Below, one piece after another: positions 43,889-52,130 of a DNA stretch of 64,000 bases (positions are counted from its first letter, which is position 1; every line of letters starts with the position of its first letter). The notes beneath the pieces are model-generated. The model was not told the DNA's origin. It made no database searches and saw only the letters and a program-made list of their open reading frames with translations. Location of the stretch: positions 62,001-126,000 of the forward strand of contig JAEZTB010000027.1 in NCBI GenBank assembly GCA_023443745.1, in the 5' to 3' direction. Source of the DNA: Bacillota bacterium. Its GTDB lineage: Bacteria; Bacillota; Clostridia; DSM-8532. The translations under genes and the position numbers were made by a program.

Positions 43889-44887
43889 ATGTCTGCAACG
43901 ATACTTGATATTGCCAGAGCATCCGGTTTTTCAAAATCTACAGTTTCAAGGGCCTTCAGTGAACCGGATACGGTGAATTCAGCCACCCTTGAGAAAATAC
44001 TTCATACAGCCAAGTCTCTTAATTATACCCCCAATGCCATTGCACGGTCCATGATCACGAAGAAGACCGAAAATATTGGCTTCATTATATATGAAAGACA
44101 AAAACCTGTTATTTCAAATCCATTTTACGCCCCCATACTGGAATCCATAGTTCAGGCATCGGCAGAAAAGGGATACAGCTTGTTTATTGCCTCCGATTCA
44201 GATATAAGATTGCCCTCAGGTGATACCATGCTCCGGAAACGGGTAGATGGAGTCATCATGGCGAGCCAGACCGATCCCAATACCATTTCGGATTTCAGGA
44301 AAAAGGGTATTCCTGTGGTGCTGCTTAATTATCACATGGATTTGGAAAACCTTTATTGTATTTTATCCGACGACTACGGAGGTATCTTTCAGGCAACCGA
44401 GTACCTTATCAGCCGGGGCCATAAAAATATAGGACTATTGTCAGGAAGGTTTACTTCATTTATTTATTCCCGAAGATATAATGCTTACATGGATGCCATG
44501 AAAAAACACGGGCTTAATCCTGATCATCGGTTTGTGCAAACTGTCGAGCCAACCATAAAAGATGCCTACAACGCCGCAAAATCTATATTAGCTCATGAAG
44601 ACAGACCCACGGCTCTTTTATGCACCAATGACTCTATAGCTGTCGGTGCATTAAAAGCCGCCGTAAGATCAGGCCTCAGCATCCCTCGGGATTTATCAAT
44701 AATCGGATATGATAACAGCGATTTATGCATGGTATCCGAGCCTGAGCTTACTTCTGTGGATACTGATAAAAGCGAAATGGGAAGGTTGACGGTGGAATAT
44801 TTGATTGCTCAGATAAACGGTCGGGCTCCAGATAAAAAAATAGTAACTGTAGAGTCAAAGCTTATTTTACGCGGAACAACAAATTGA
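43889..44887 (+). CDS. LacI-family regulator (copy 4)
   Basis: A 332-residue LacI-type repressor with HTH ATILDIARASGFSKSTVSRAFS and effector-domain blocks NIGFIIYERQKPVISNPFYA, KRVDGVIMASQ, LISRGHKNIGLLSG, LLCTNDSIAVGALKAA and IIGYDNSDL. ATG 43889 follows AAAAAAGGAGTATTCT. Two palindromic operators upstream suggest tight autoregulation. It precedes the second ABC importer, which begins 170 bases downstream past a long palindromic repeat. Confidence 0.93.
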   Translation: MSATILDIARASGFSKSTVSRAFSEPDTVNSATLEKILHTAKSLNYTPNAIARSMITKKTENIGFIIYERQKPVISNPFYAPILESIVQASAEKGYSLFIASDSDIRLPSGDTMLRKRVDGVIMASQTDPNTISDFRKKGIPVVLLNYHMDLENLYCILSDDYGGIFQATEYLISRGHKNIGLLSGRFTSFIYSRRYNAYMDAMKKHGLNPDHRFVQTVEPTIKDAYNAAKSILAHEDRPTALLCTNDSIAVGALKAAVRSGLSIPRDLSIIGYDNSDLCMVSEPELTSVDTDKSEMGRLTVEYLIAQINGRAPDKKIVTVESKLILRGTTN

Positions 44888-44911
44888 GGGGGAACTGATA
44901 TAACTCGGTTA

Positions 44912-45018
44912 CTAAGGTGTAATCGAAATATAACTTCTGATTTTTTTCGGCAAAAAATATACAAATCTTCTGCTTTTGCCGGAAGATTTATCGGAAGTTA
45001 AATTTCGATCATCCCTAA
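44912..45018. repeat. TA-flanked palindromic repeat, copy 4 (long form, 107 bases)
   Basis: Outer arms CTAAGGTGTAATCGAAATAT and TTTCGATCATCCCTAA; an inner hairpin pairs CGGCAAAA with TTTTGCCGG around ATATACAAATCTTCTGC. Very similar over its whole length to copy 5 at 59048-59152. Confidence 0.8.
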
Positions 45019-45057
45019 CCGGATTATATAAATCAAATAAAGAAAAGGGGAGAAAAA

Positions 45058-46290
45058 ATGTTTAAGTCTATGAAACGCGTAGCAAGTATTCTTTGCTGTA
45101 TCGTTCTGATGGTTGCGGTCGCAGCATGCGGACAAACTGCACAACCGGCGCAAACATCAACCCAGACTCCTTCAGGGAATACAGAATCAGCAAAGCCCAC
45201 TGCCACACCAGAGGCGACACCGGAGCCAGTCACTATTAATTTTGCTACGGCCGGAGATACCAACATGACAGAGTTTTTTAACAATCAGATTGTTCCGGCT
45301 TTTACAGCAGAGTATCCCCATATCACGGTAAATGTTGTAGGTACAGGACCGGGCGATTCCGGAAGTAAAAACATTCACACAAAATGGAAGGCACAGCTTG
45401 ATGCAGGCAAGGATAAATGGGATTTGGACGCCGCCTGTGTCAACCAGTCTGTTATGAGAGATCTCATTGCCGACGGACTCATAACAAAATATGTGCCGGA
45501 AACAGAAAATGCAAAATATGTGACTACACCCTCATCTAAGAACTGCCTTGGAACACCGGTTACAGATTATGTTATTCCCATGTTCCAATCACAAACGGTT
45601 TTAGCCTACAACCCGGCAATGGTTCCGACACCTCCCAAAACTTTTGATGAGCTCGAAGCATGGATAAAAGCAAACCCCAAAAAGTTCGGATATAACGGTG
45701 TTAAGGGCGGTATGAGCGGTGTAGCCTTTACTGCGGCCTACCTCTATAACAAAACAGGTGAATATGACCTTTATTCAAAGGGTCCCTATGACGTGGTCAA
45801 TACTGAAAAATGGAAGGATGTTTTAAAGGAACTGAAGGCTCTTCCCGTCGTGTATACACAGGGCAATGCAGGTACTCTCGACATGTTGAATCGCGGCGAA
45901 ATCGCCATAGGTCCCGTATGGGTTGATATGCTCCTCCTGTGGAAGAGTGAAGGACGTATGGACTCAAGTATTAAAATGTTGCTTCCTGAGCCCGGTATGC
46001 CGGGACAACCCATGTATCTTGTTGTTGCCGATAAAGCAACTAATTATGAAGCAGCAAAGACCTTCTGTGATTTCATTGCAAGGCCTGACATCCAGGCTAA
46101 ATACGTTGTAGAAGCCTACACCTGGCATCCCGGAGTTGATTCCGTGGCGGTATTTGAGAAGTGTTCTCAGGCTGCAAAAGACAAACTGTTTTCTGAAGTA
46201 AGCGCCGATGAGATTTCCAAAAAAGGACTTTCCCTGCCATTGGCTAATTATATGAAGGATATGTTGACCATTTACGAAGAAGTCAGGTAA
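45058..46290 (+). CDS. ABC transporter substrate-binding lipoprotein (second importer)
   Basis: A 410-residue receptor with lipobox VAVAACGQ, a Thr/Pro/Ala-rich tether (about residues 25-58) and a type 2 binding fold of the spermidine/Fe3+/sugar class (TINFATAGDTNMTEFFNNQI, DWDLDAACVNQ-like segment, GEIAIGPVWVDMLL, VVADKATNYEAAKTFCDFI). It precedes two permeases and an ATPase. The ligand is not evident; the neighbouring phosphoester genes favour a phosphorylated or acidic sugar over a metal or polyamine. ATG 45058 follows AAAAGGGGAGAAAA. Confidence 0.85.
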   Translation: MFKSMKRVASILCCIVLMVAVAACGQTAQPAQTSTQTPSGNTESAKPTATPEATPEPVTINFATAGDTNMTEFFNNQIVPAFTAEYPHITVNVVGTGPGDSGSKNIHTKWKAQLDAGKDKWDLDAACVNQSVMRDLIADGLITKYVPETENAKYVTTPSSKNCLGTPVTDYVIPMFQSQTVLAYNPAMVPTPPKTFDELEAWIKANPKKFGYNGVKGGMSGVAFTAAYLYNKTGEYDLYSKGPYDVVNTEKWKDVLKELKALPVVYTQGNAGTLDMLNRGEIAIGPVWVDMLLLWKSEGRMDSSIKMLLPEPGMPGQPMYLVVADKATNYEAAKTFCDFIARPDIQAKYVVEAYTWHPGVDSVAVFEKCSQAAKDKLFSEVSADEISKKGLSLPLANYMKDMLTIYEEVR

Positions 46291-46300
46291 CGAATTGCTA

Positions 46301-46333
46301 AAAGGGGCTGCAAAGCAGCTGAGCAGCCCCTTT
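46301..46333 (+). other. Hairpin after the second importer's binding-protein gene
   Basis: AAAGGGGCTGC (46301-46311) and GCAGCCCCTTT (46323-46333) form a perfect 11-base stem. Its position parallels the hairpins at 17649 and 36450 and suggests differential expression of receptor and permease genes. Confidence 0.75.
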
Positions 46334-46384
46334 CCACTGTCCAAGGCCAGCATCAAAAGCTCATCGGTAAATGGAGGGGTGTAG

Positions 46385-47245
46385 ATGAATAGCACCAACG
46401 CGATAAGAAAATTTCCGGATACTAAAAAAGTCCTCAATATCCTGCTTGGAACTGTAATTGTCCTACCGGCGGTAATACTGGTATTGATTGTATACGTTTA
46501 CCCTTTTATACAATCCTTCATTTCCAGCTTTAAGGTTGATGGAGCGTTTTCACTTGATAATTACAGATATCTGGTTGATGTTTATCTTATTGATATTGTT
46601 TATACCATTGTGATTTCTGTGGTATCCCTTTTATGTGTATTGATCATTGCAATTCTGGTGGGAGGGTATCTCACCATCAATGTTAACAGAGTCATAGAAT
46701 TTTTATTTAAAATGCCGCTTTTCATACCTTTTGTAGTGGTAGGGCATGCCATAAGAACCTTTCTTGCACCTAAAGGTATATTGAATGCCCTGTTAAGTGT
46801 AATAGGCCTGGTAAATATAGAATCTCCTCCGGATTTCGTATATGGATTTACAGGGACTGTTATTGCCCTTACATGGAAGCAGATGGCTTTTGCTTTGCTT
46901 CTTATTATGGGAGCATTCAAATCCGTAGATAACAGTTATCTGGAAGCCGCAAGGAATTTTGGAGCATCGGGGTTTAAACAGATAAAGGATATATTATTGC
47001 CTCTCTCATGGGGGAGCATCGGAGTTTCTGCAGTGCTCATATATACTTCGTTTTTACAAAACTTTTCTGTTGTTATGATGATGGGTAAGGGTGACGGCCC
47101 TCAGCACCTGATGATTGACATCTATCACCGTATAACCTATCTCAATGATCTGGGGGTTTCAAATGCACTGGGCGTTGTGTCCTATATTCTGGCCATTGGT
47201 GCGGCCATCATTTATTTAAGAAAGGTGATGAAAAACGATGTCTGA
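46385..47245 (+). CDS. ABC importer permease 1 (PotB-like)
   Basis: A 286-residue permease with about six hydrophobic segments and the EAA loop SYLEAARNFGASGFKQIKDILL. ATG 46385 follows GGAGGGGTGTAG. The end overlaps the start of the second permease by eight bases. Arrangement and size match the PotB/ThiP half-permease class of polyamine, iron and phosphonate importers. Confidence 0.88.
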   Translation: MNSTNAIRKFPDTKKVLNILLGTVIVLPAVILVLIVYVYPFIQSFISSFKVDGAFSLDNYRYLVDVYLIDIVYTIVISVVSLLCVLIIAILVGGYLTINVNRVIEFLFKMPLFIPFVVVGHAIRTFLAPKGILNALLSVIGLVNIESPPDFVYGFTGTVIALTWKQMAFALLLIMGAFKSVDNSYLEAARNFGASGFKQIKDILLPLSWGSIGVSAVLIYTSFLQNFSVVMMMGKGDGPQHLMIDIYHRITYLNDLGVSNALGVVSYILAIGAAIIYLRKVMKNDV

Positions 47246-48080
47246 GCATGTAGTGAGCCGGAAGGATAAAATAAGACTGTCAAAGCCCTTAAAGCTGACA
47301 TTAAAACTCATTGCCTATGCTGTTACGTTAGTTATTATTTTTGGACCACTATCAGGACTGTTTCTATGGTCATTTGCTGAAAAATGGCACTGGCCTGCCC
47401 TTTTTCCTCAGGAACTGGGACCGGCATACTGGTTAAAGGCTTTTCAAGGGGATATGATGAACTCCTTTGTGGCAGGAATCAAAATCGCCGTTATTACTAC
47501 GATTATTGTTGTGGTTATTTCTGTTCCTTTAGCCTATGTCCTGGCCCGATACAAAATACCCTTTAAAGCCATTGTCATGACGCTGTTTTTACTGCCTCAA
47601 GCATTTCCCTCACTGCCTATATTTGCAAATTTGTCGGTGCTTTTTTATAAATGGAATATTGCAGGACAAATGACGGGTGTTATCCTCGTACATATCGGAG
47701 CCGCTTTCATCTATTCCATCTGGACGATGGTTTCTGTCTTTCAATCCATTCCGAAAGTGTTGGAGGACGCGGCACATTCTATGGGAGCATCACAGATCAA
47801 AGCGTTCTTTGATATTTCTCTGCCTTTGGCCGTACCGGGAGTCATAGCCTCAAGCTTGCTTGTATTCCTATATTCTCTCGATGAGTTTACAGGCACGCTG
47901 ATCATAGGTGCGCCTTTTGTTAAAACCCTGCCGGTGCAAATGTATGTCTCCTCCATGGGATATGAACTGCAGATTGCATCGGTAACAAGTCTGATTATTA
48001 CAATCCCCGGTATTATACTCTTGCTGTTATTTGAACGGTTCATGAAGACTGAATATCTGTCGTCCTTTGGCAGAATATGA
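47238..48080 (+). CDS. ABC importer permease 2 (PotC-like)
   Basis: A 280-residue permease, partner of the preceding one, with the EAA loop KVLEDAAHSMGASQIKAFFDI and about six hydrophobic segments (VTLVIIFGPLSGLFLW; AVITTIIVVVISVPLAYVLA). The overlap with permease 1 indicates coupled translation and equal amounts of the two subunits. Confidence 0.88.
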   Translation: MSEHVVSRKDKIRLSKPLKLTLKLIAYAVTLVIIFGPLSGLFLWSFAEKWHWPALFPQELGPAYWLKAFQGDMMNSFVAGIKIAVITTIIVVVISVPLAYVLARYKIPFKAIVMTLFLLPQAFPSLPIFANLSVLFYKWNIAGQMTGVILVHIGAAFIYSIWTMVSVFQSIPKVLEDAAHSMGASQIKAFFDISLPLAVPGVIASSLLVFLYSLDEFTGTLIIGAPFVKTLPVQMYVSSMGYELQIASVTSLIITIPGIILLLLFERFMKTEYLSSFGRI

Positions 48081-48105
48081 TTTATATTGCGGGAGGCATC
48101 ATAAA

Positions 48106-49182
48106 ATGATTAATGTCAGAATTCAAAACCTTTTCAAAAGGTATGGGAATACTACGGCTCTGGGGGGAGTTTCCCTGGATTTGAAACCCGGAACCATGAC
48201 TGCGGTACTTGGCCCTTCAGGCTGCGGCAAAACAACCATGCTTCGTGCTTTGGGCGGCTTTCTGAAGGTCGATGGGGGAAACATATATTTTGGCGATAGA
48301 GAGGTAACAGAGCTTCCGCCGCAAGACAGAGGAGCTGCTTTGGTGTTCCAAAATTATGCGCTGTGGCCCCATATGTCCATATATGAAAATATTGCTTACG
48401 GCCTTAAAATAAAAAAAGTGGCCAAGGAAGAAATAAAGGAGCGGGTTAAAAGGATTGTTGATCTTGTGGGATTGGATGAAGATATGCTGGTGAAGGGAAG
48501 AAAGCCGACACAGCTTTCAGGGGGACAGCAGCAAAGAGTTGCACTCGCCCGTGCACTGGTGGTTGAACCCTCCTTGTTCCTACTTGACGAGCCCCTTTCC
48601 AATCTTGATGCAAAGGTTCGTTCCAAGCTTCGTGCCTATATCAGAGAAATACAGCAAAAAGTCGGGATTACTGCACTTTATGTAACCCATGACCAGGAGG
48701 AAGCATTGGCCATTGCCGATACCATTGTCATCATGAATAAAGGGAAAATCATGCAGATAGGCACCCCTGAGGAAATCTACTCCAAGCCCGCCAATACTTT
48801 TGTGGCAGAATTTATAGGAGACAGCACGATGCTGAAGGGGACAGCCAGGTCTGTTGATGAAGTAGAGCTGGATGGCAACATCGTAAGAGGTGTTCAGGTA
48901 CAGTCAGATGATGGCAAGCCTGTTGAGGCTTCCGAGAAGGTCAATATTATCCTGAGGGCTACAGATCTGAAGATAATGCCCAAGGATACCGATGTATGCG
49001 AAATGGAGGATATTTTATGCTTGAATGCTGTAGTAGAAAGCAGCATGTTCATCGGTTCAAAATACAAGCATATTATAAGATTCAAGGAACAGACCATTTT
49101 TGCTGATTGCGAAAAAGATTATAACAAAGCGGAAATCAAGCTTATAGTTCCAAAGGACAAAATCAGAATATTCAAGGCATAA
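48106..49182 (+). CDS. ABC importer ATPase (PotA type)
   Basis: A 358-residue ATPase: Walker A GPSGCGKTT, Q-loop VFQNYALWPHMS, signature LSGGQQQRVALARA, Walker B LFLLDEPLSNLDA, H-loop YVTHDQEE and a C-terminal TOBE-like regulatory region. Start at ATG 48106 after GGGAGGCATCATAAA. Closely similar to the ATPase at 33854, consistent with two related importers in one regulon. Confidence 0.92.
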   Translation: MINVRIQNLFKRYGNTTALGGVSLDLKPGTMTAVLGPSGCGKTTMLRALGGFLKVDGGNIYFGDREVTELPPQDRGAALVFQNYALWPHMSIYENIAYGLKIKKVAKEEIKERVKRIVDLVGLDEDMLVKGRKPTQLSGGQQQRVALARALVVEPSLFLLDEPLSNLDAKVRSKLRAYIREIQQKVGITALYVTHDQEEALAIADTIVIMNKGKIMQIGTPEEIYSKPANTFVAEFIGDSTMLKGTARSVDEVELDGNIVRGVQVQSDDGKPVEASEKVNIILRATDLKIMPKDTDVCEMEDILCLNAVVESSMFIGSKYKHIIRFKEQTIFADCEKDYNKAEIKLIVPKDKIRIFKA

Positions 49183-49253
49183 ATATTCCACTAGCTGACG
49201 AAGCTTTGAAGTTACCATTTTAAAGCTTGATAAGCCCTGCCATGGAGGAATTT

Positions 49254-50258
49254 ATGAAGATCACTTTTATTAATGTGGGATATGGAGAGGCTATTTTAAT
49301 TAAGCTTAACAAGCCCGAGCCCGTTGACCAACCTTATACGGTAATGATTGACGGCGGAGGCAATGATACCGATGAGTTTAAAGGCTTTACACAAAGAATA
49401 CGTGCTTCCGATTATCTTAAGGAAAAAGGAATTAAAAAAATTGATCTTTTAATCAGTACTCACATTCATGAGGATCATACATGCGGGTTATGGGATATTG
49501 TCAAGCAGGTTCAGATAGGGGAGTTCTGGTGCAATTACGAGATTCCTCCTGAGTTCGAGGGAGCCTATATTCATACACCTCAGCCTGCAACCCAAAGTCT
49601 TTCAAAATTTATAAGCGCTGTTAACAGCTACAATCAAATCTATTTTGCTTTAAAAGGAAAAGGTGTGCCTATCCGGCAAATTTTCGGAATAAAAGAGGAG
49701 ATTATTCTGAAAAATGATCTTAAGCTGGATGTACTGGGGCCATCAGAGGAAGACTATAAGCTTTTACAGAGCAGGCTCGACACTATGTATTCTGCTCCGG
49801 ATCCTGAGAAAAAAGCCCTGGTCATAGAGCTTGATGCCTGGATGAACATGTCGAGTATCATGCTTCGCTTTCATTATCATGGGGTCAAGATCTTTCTTCC
49901 GTCAGATGTCAATTGCATGGGCTACGGGCACTTGAAAAATCACATGGGTCTTGTAAGGGCAGATATCTTTAAAGCAGCCCATCACGGCCAAATAGACGGA
50001 ATATCCGACGAGCTTGCCGGTTTTATTCGCCCTCGAATTGTTGTAACCTGTGCATCAAGCGATGGTCGGTATAACAGCTCCAATAGGGAAACCTATGAAA
50101 TCATTGAAAGAAGTGTAGAGTCCTTCGGGGACAAGCCCCTCTTTCTTTTTTCAGACAATGTTAAGGTAAAGGGCTATTCTGAAAGTATTGCGACACATCA
50201 AGCCGTGGTAATAGAAATTGATGATAAAAGCTCAAAGGTCAGCTGCAGATATGAGTAG
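49254..50258 (+). CDS. Metallo-beta-lactamase-fold hydrolase
   Basis: A 334-residue cytoplasmic MBL-fold protein of the ComEC/Rec2-like group. It opens with KITFINVGYGEAILIKL and has the metal motif HIHEDH in LISTHIHEDHTCGL; later metal-site residues lie in FLPSDVN and AAHHGQIDG. ATG 49254 follows ATGGAGGAATTT. It lies 71 bases after the ATPase, so it is probably the last enzyme of the importer operon. MBL-fold enzymes include phosphodiesterases and lactonases; either could act on an imported cyclic phosphodiester or lactone. No DNA-uptake partner is present. Confidence 0.83.
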   Translation: MKITFINVGYGEAILIKLNKPEPVDQPYTVMIDGGGNDTDEFKGFTQRIRASDYLKEKGIKKIDLLISTHIHEDHTCGLWDIVKQVQIGEFWCNYEIPPEFEGAYIHTPQPATQSLSKFISAVNSYNQIYFALKGKGVPIRQIFGIKEEIILKNDLKLDVLGPSEEDYKLLQSRLDTMYSAPDPEKKALVIELDAWMNMSSIMLRFHYHGVKIFLPSDVNCMGYGHLKNHMGLVRADIFKAAHHGQIDGISDELAGFIRPRIVVTCASSDGRYNSSNRETYEIIERSVESFGDKPLFLFSDNVKVKGYSESIATHQAVVIEIDDKSSKVSCRYE

Positions 50259-50332
50259 CTAAAGCTCATATTCAGATATCGACTCAAAATGCTTACGGGC
50301 ATGCCAAAGCGTATGCCGGAAAGGAGAAGAAG

Positions 50333-51703
50333 ATGAAAAGACTGCTGAGTGCTTTGATTATTCTATCCATCATGAGTACATTTGTAGTTGGCTTAGACTT
50401 TGCAGCTGTTGAGTCACAGGCTTTAGTCACCCCTACTTACGCACAGCTTGCAGCATATTGGGCGCCTACCATATACCAGGATGTCAGTGCCACCTATGAT
50501 GTTAAATCGGACTTTATAACCAGCTTTAACTATGACGGAGACTGGAGGGGGGACAACAATTGGGAGAACCTGTTCAACTATCCTCTGTACGCCAATGTTT
50601 ATTATTCTGTTCAGGAAACCTTGACCCATTATTTCTTGGGATACTACTTTTTTCATCCAAGGGATGATGGACCCATAAACCTTGAAAAACATGAAAATGA
50701 CTTTGAGGGATGCTTAATTGTTGTTAAAAAGGACACAAGCACCTATGGTTCCTTCATGCTTCTTGAAACTCAGTCCCATAACCACTGGTACCAGTATTCA
50801 AACCTTTCTTCGCTGACAACAGGGAGCGATAATATTGATGGCTCAGTACTTATGGACGGAAACCATCCCAAAGTATATATTTCAGCCAACGGTCTCGGCT
50901 CCGATGCCGGTCATGGTGTAAAGGCCTATGACGGATCAAGTGCCAATGGCGGGGATGGAATCGTCTATAAATACATTAGCGGGACACCTACCGTGCCAAG
51001 TAATACCAGCGGGAGTTATACCAACAGCTATGATTATGGACTAATCAGTATGGATGAATTTTGGAGCAGGCGTTATGATACTGGTGGTGCAGGACATATG
51101 TTTAGTACCTATGGTGTCATTAGCGGTGACACCTATGGTGAAAACGCATGTACTGCACCTTGGGGATGGGATGATCCGGATGACGGACCGGCATTTTTAG
51201 GACAAAACTGGTCGGATCCTGCTCATTTCATTGATACGCATCTCAATGGACTTGGACAATTTTCTCATACATATACCTATAACCCCTATTACTCGCACAA
51301 AATAACAATCATCAATGTTACCAGTCTCTCAAATGAGGATACGTTCAATGATGAGAGCGACATATATGCCAAGGTGACAGTAGATGGGCAGGAACATATT
51401 GAACAAAGATATTGGAAGTATAATCAGGCGGAGAAAAATTCAATAAAACCAGTATACTGGGGTAAGAATAATGCAGAATTTAGTAACCAGTATTCGGAGG
51501 ATTACAATACGATTTACGTTGCAAAGCCGCATAATTCACAAGTCGTAATAGAAATTAAGGATGCCGATGGCACTTCCGGTGATGACTCCATGGGCACCCT
51601 TATCACCAGTGCCGCACCTGGAAGCACAGTGACATGGACCAATCAGACGACCAGCAGCGGAAAAGCAAAAGTCAGTGCAATTGTATACACGAACCCAGAA
51701 TAA
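50333..51703 (+). CDS. Secreted protein of unknown function with HEND motif
   Basis: A 456-residue exported protein: signal peptide (RLLSALIILSIMSTFVVGL), then a domain with QLAAYWAPTIYQDVSATYD, SFNYDGDWRGDNNWEN, YYFFHPRDDGP, KHENDFEGCLIVV and LLETQSHNHWYQY. I recall similar sequences in actinobacterial secreted proteins of no assigned function. The conserved His, Asn, Asp and Glu residues look like a metal or catalytic site. The last 130 residues are a separate beta-rich domain (SHKITIINVTSLSNED...). ATG 50333 follows GGAAAGGAGAAGAAG. It sits at the end of the second importer region and may supply its substrate. Confidence 0.75.
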   Translation: MKRLLSALIILSIMSTFVVGLDFAAVESQALVTPTYAQLAAYWAPTIYQDVSATYDVKSDFITSFNYDGDWRGDNNWENLFNYPLYANVYYSVQETLTHYFLGYYFFHPRDDGPINLEKHENDFEGCLIVVKKDTSTYGSFMLLETQSHNHWYQYSNLSSLTTGSDNIDGSVLMDGNHPKVYISANGLGSDAGHGVKAYDGSSANGGDGIVYKYISGTPTVPSNTSGSYTNSYDYGLISMDEFWSRRYDTGGAGHMFSTYGVISGDTYGENACTAPWGWDDPDDGPAFLGQNWSDPAHFIDTHLNGLGQFSHTYTYNPYYSHKITIINVTSLSNEDTFNDESDIYAKVTVDGQEHIEQRYWKYNQAEKNSIKPVYWGKNNAEFSNQYSEDYNTIYVAKPHNSQVVIEIKDADGTSGDDSMGTLITSAAPGSTVTWTNQTTSSGKAKVSAIVYTNPE

Positions 51704-51736
51704 CCAGCCGTATACTAAAGAGAAAGTTTAAAACAT

Positions 51737-51781
51737 GAGAAGCAAGGGCGAGGTACAAAGCTGTTACTGCCCTTGCTTCTC
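51737..51781 (+). terminator. Terminator-like hairpin after the secreted protein
   Basis: GAGAAGCAAGGGC (51737-51749) pairs perfectly with GCCCTTGCTTCTC (51769-51781); a T-rich stretch (TCTATTGTCTTT) follows. Confidence 0.7.
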
Positions 51782-51879
51782 TCTATTGTCTTTAGCATTC
51801 AGCTTTGTAATGATATAAAGAATGTTTAGTGATGGGAATCGCTGACGAGCAGCCAATATGCTGATGATAAAGTTATTCT

Positions 51880-51925
51880 TGACAACCCCCAAAATGTTCA
51901 ATACAATATATTCGTAAACGTTTGC
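51880..51925 (+). promoter_or_regulatory. Distal promoter and operator of the uxaE-iol operon
   Basis: TTGACA (51880-51885), 16 bases, TACAAT (51902-51907), then GTAAACGTTTGC (51914-51925), starting seven bases after the -10. Confidence 0.75.
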
Positions 51926-51955
51926 AAAACATTTTTAAAAAGATACAAATCATCA

Positions 51956-52002
51956 TTGACAGGAAGAAACAAGTTGGTTATAATAAAAACGTAAACGTTT
52001 GC
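51956..52002 (+). promoter_or_regulatory. Proximal promoter and operator of the uxaE-iol operon
   Basis: TTGACA (51956-51961), 17 bases, TATAAT (51979-51984), then GTAAACGTTTGC (51991-52002), identical in sequence and spacing to the distal site, with centres 77 bases apart. The rest of the 51704-52130 gap holds only the terminator and an AT-rich leader. Confidence 0.8.
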
Positions 52003-52130
52003 AAAAGGAAAATCATCTTTGTTTAAACACTGTTAAATCTATTTCTAATTCAAATCTTTGTACAATAAACATATTATAAGAGCTTGACCCGTAAAGGTTC
52101 CCCACTAAAAAAGATGAGAGGATTATATTT

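Noticed and set aside
49254..50258. DNA-uptake protein ComEC
   Set aside because: Only the MBL-fold part is present; there are no membrane segments or competence neighbours.
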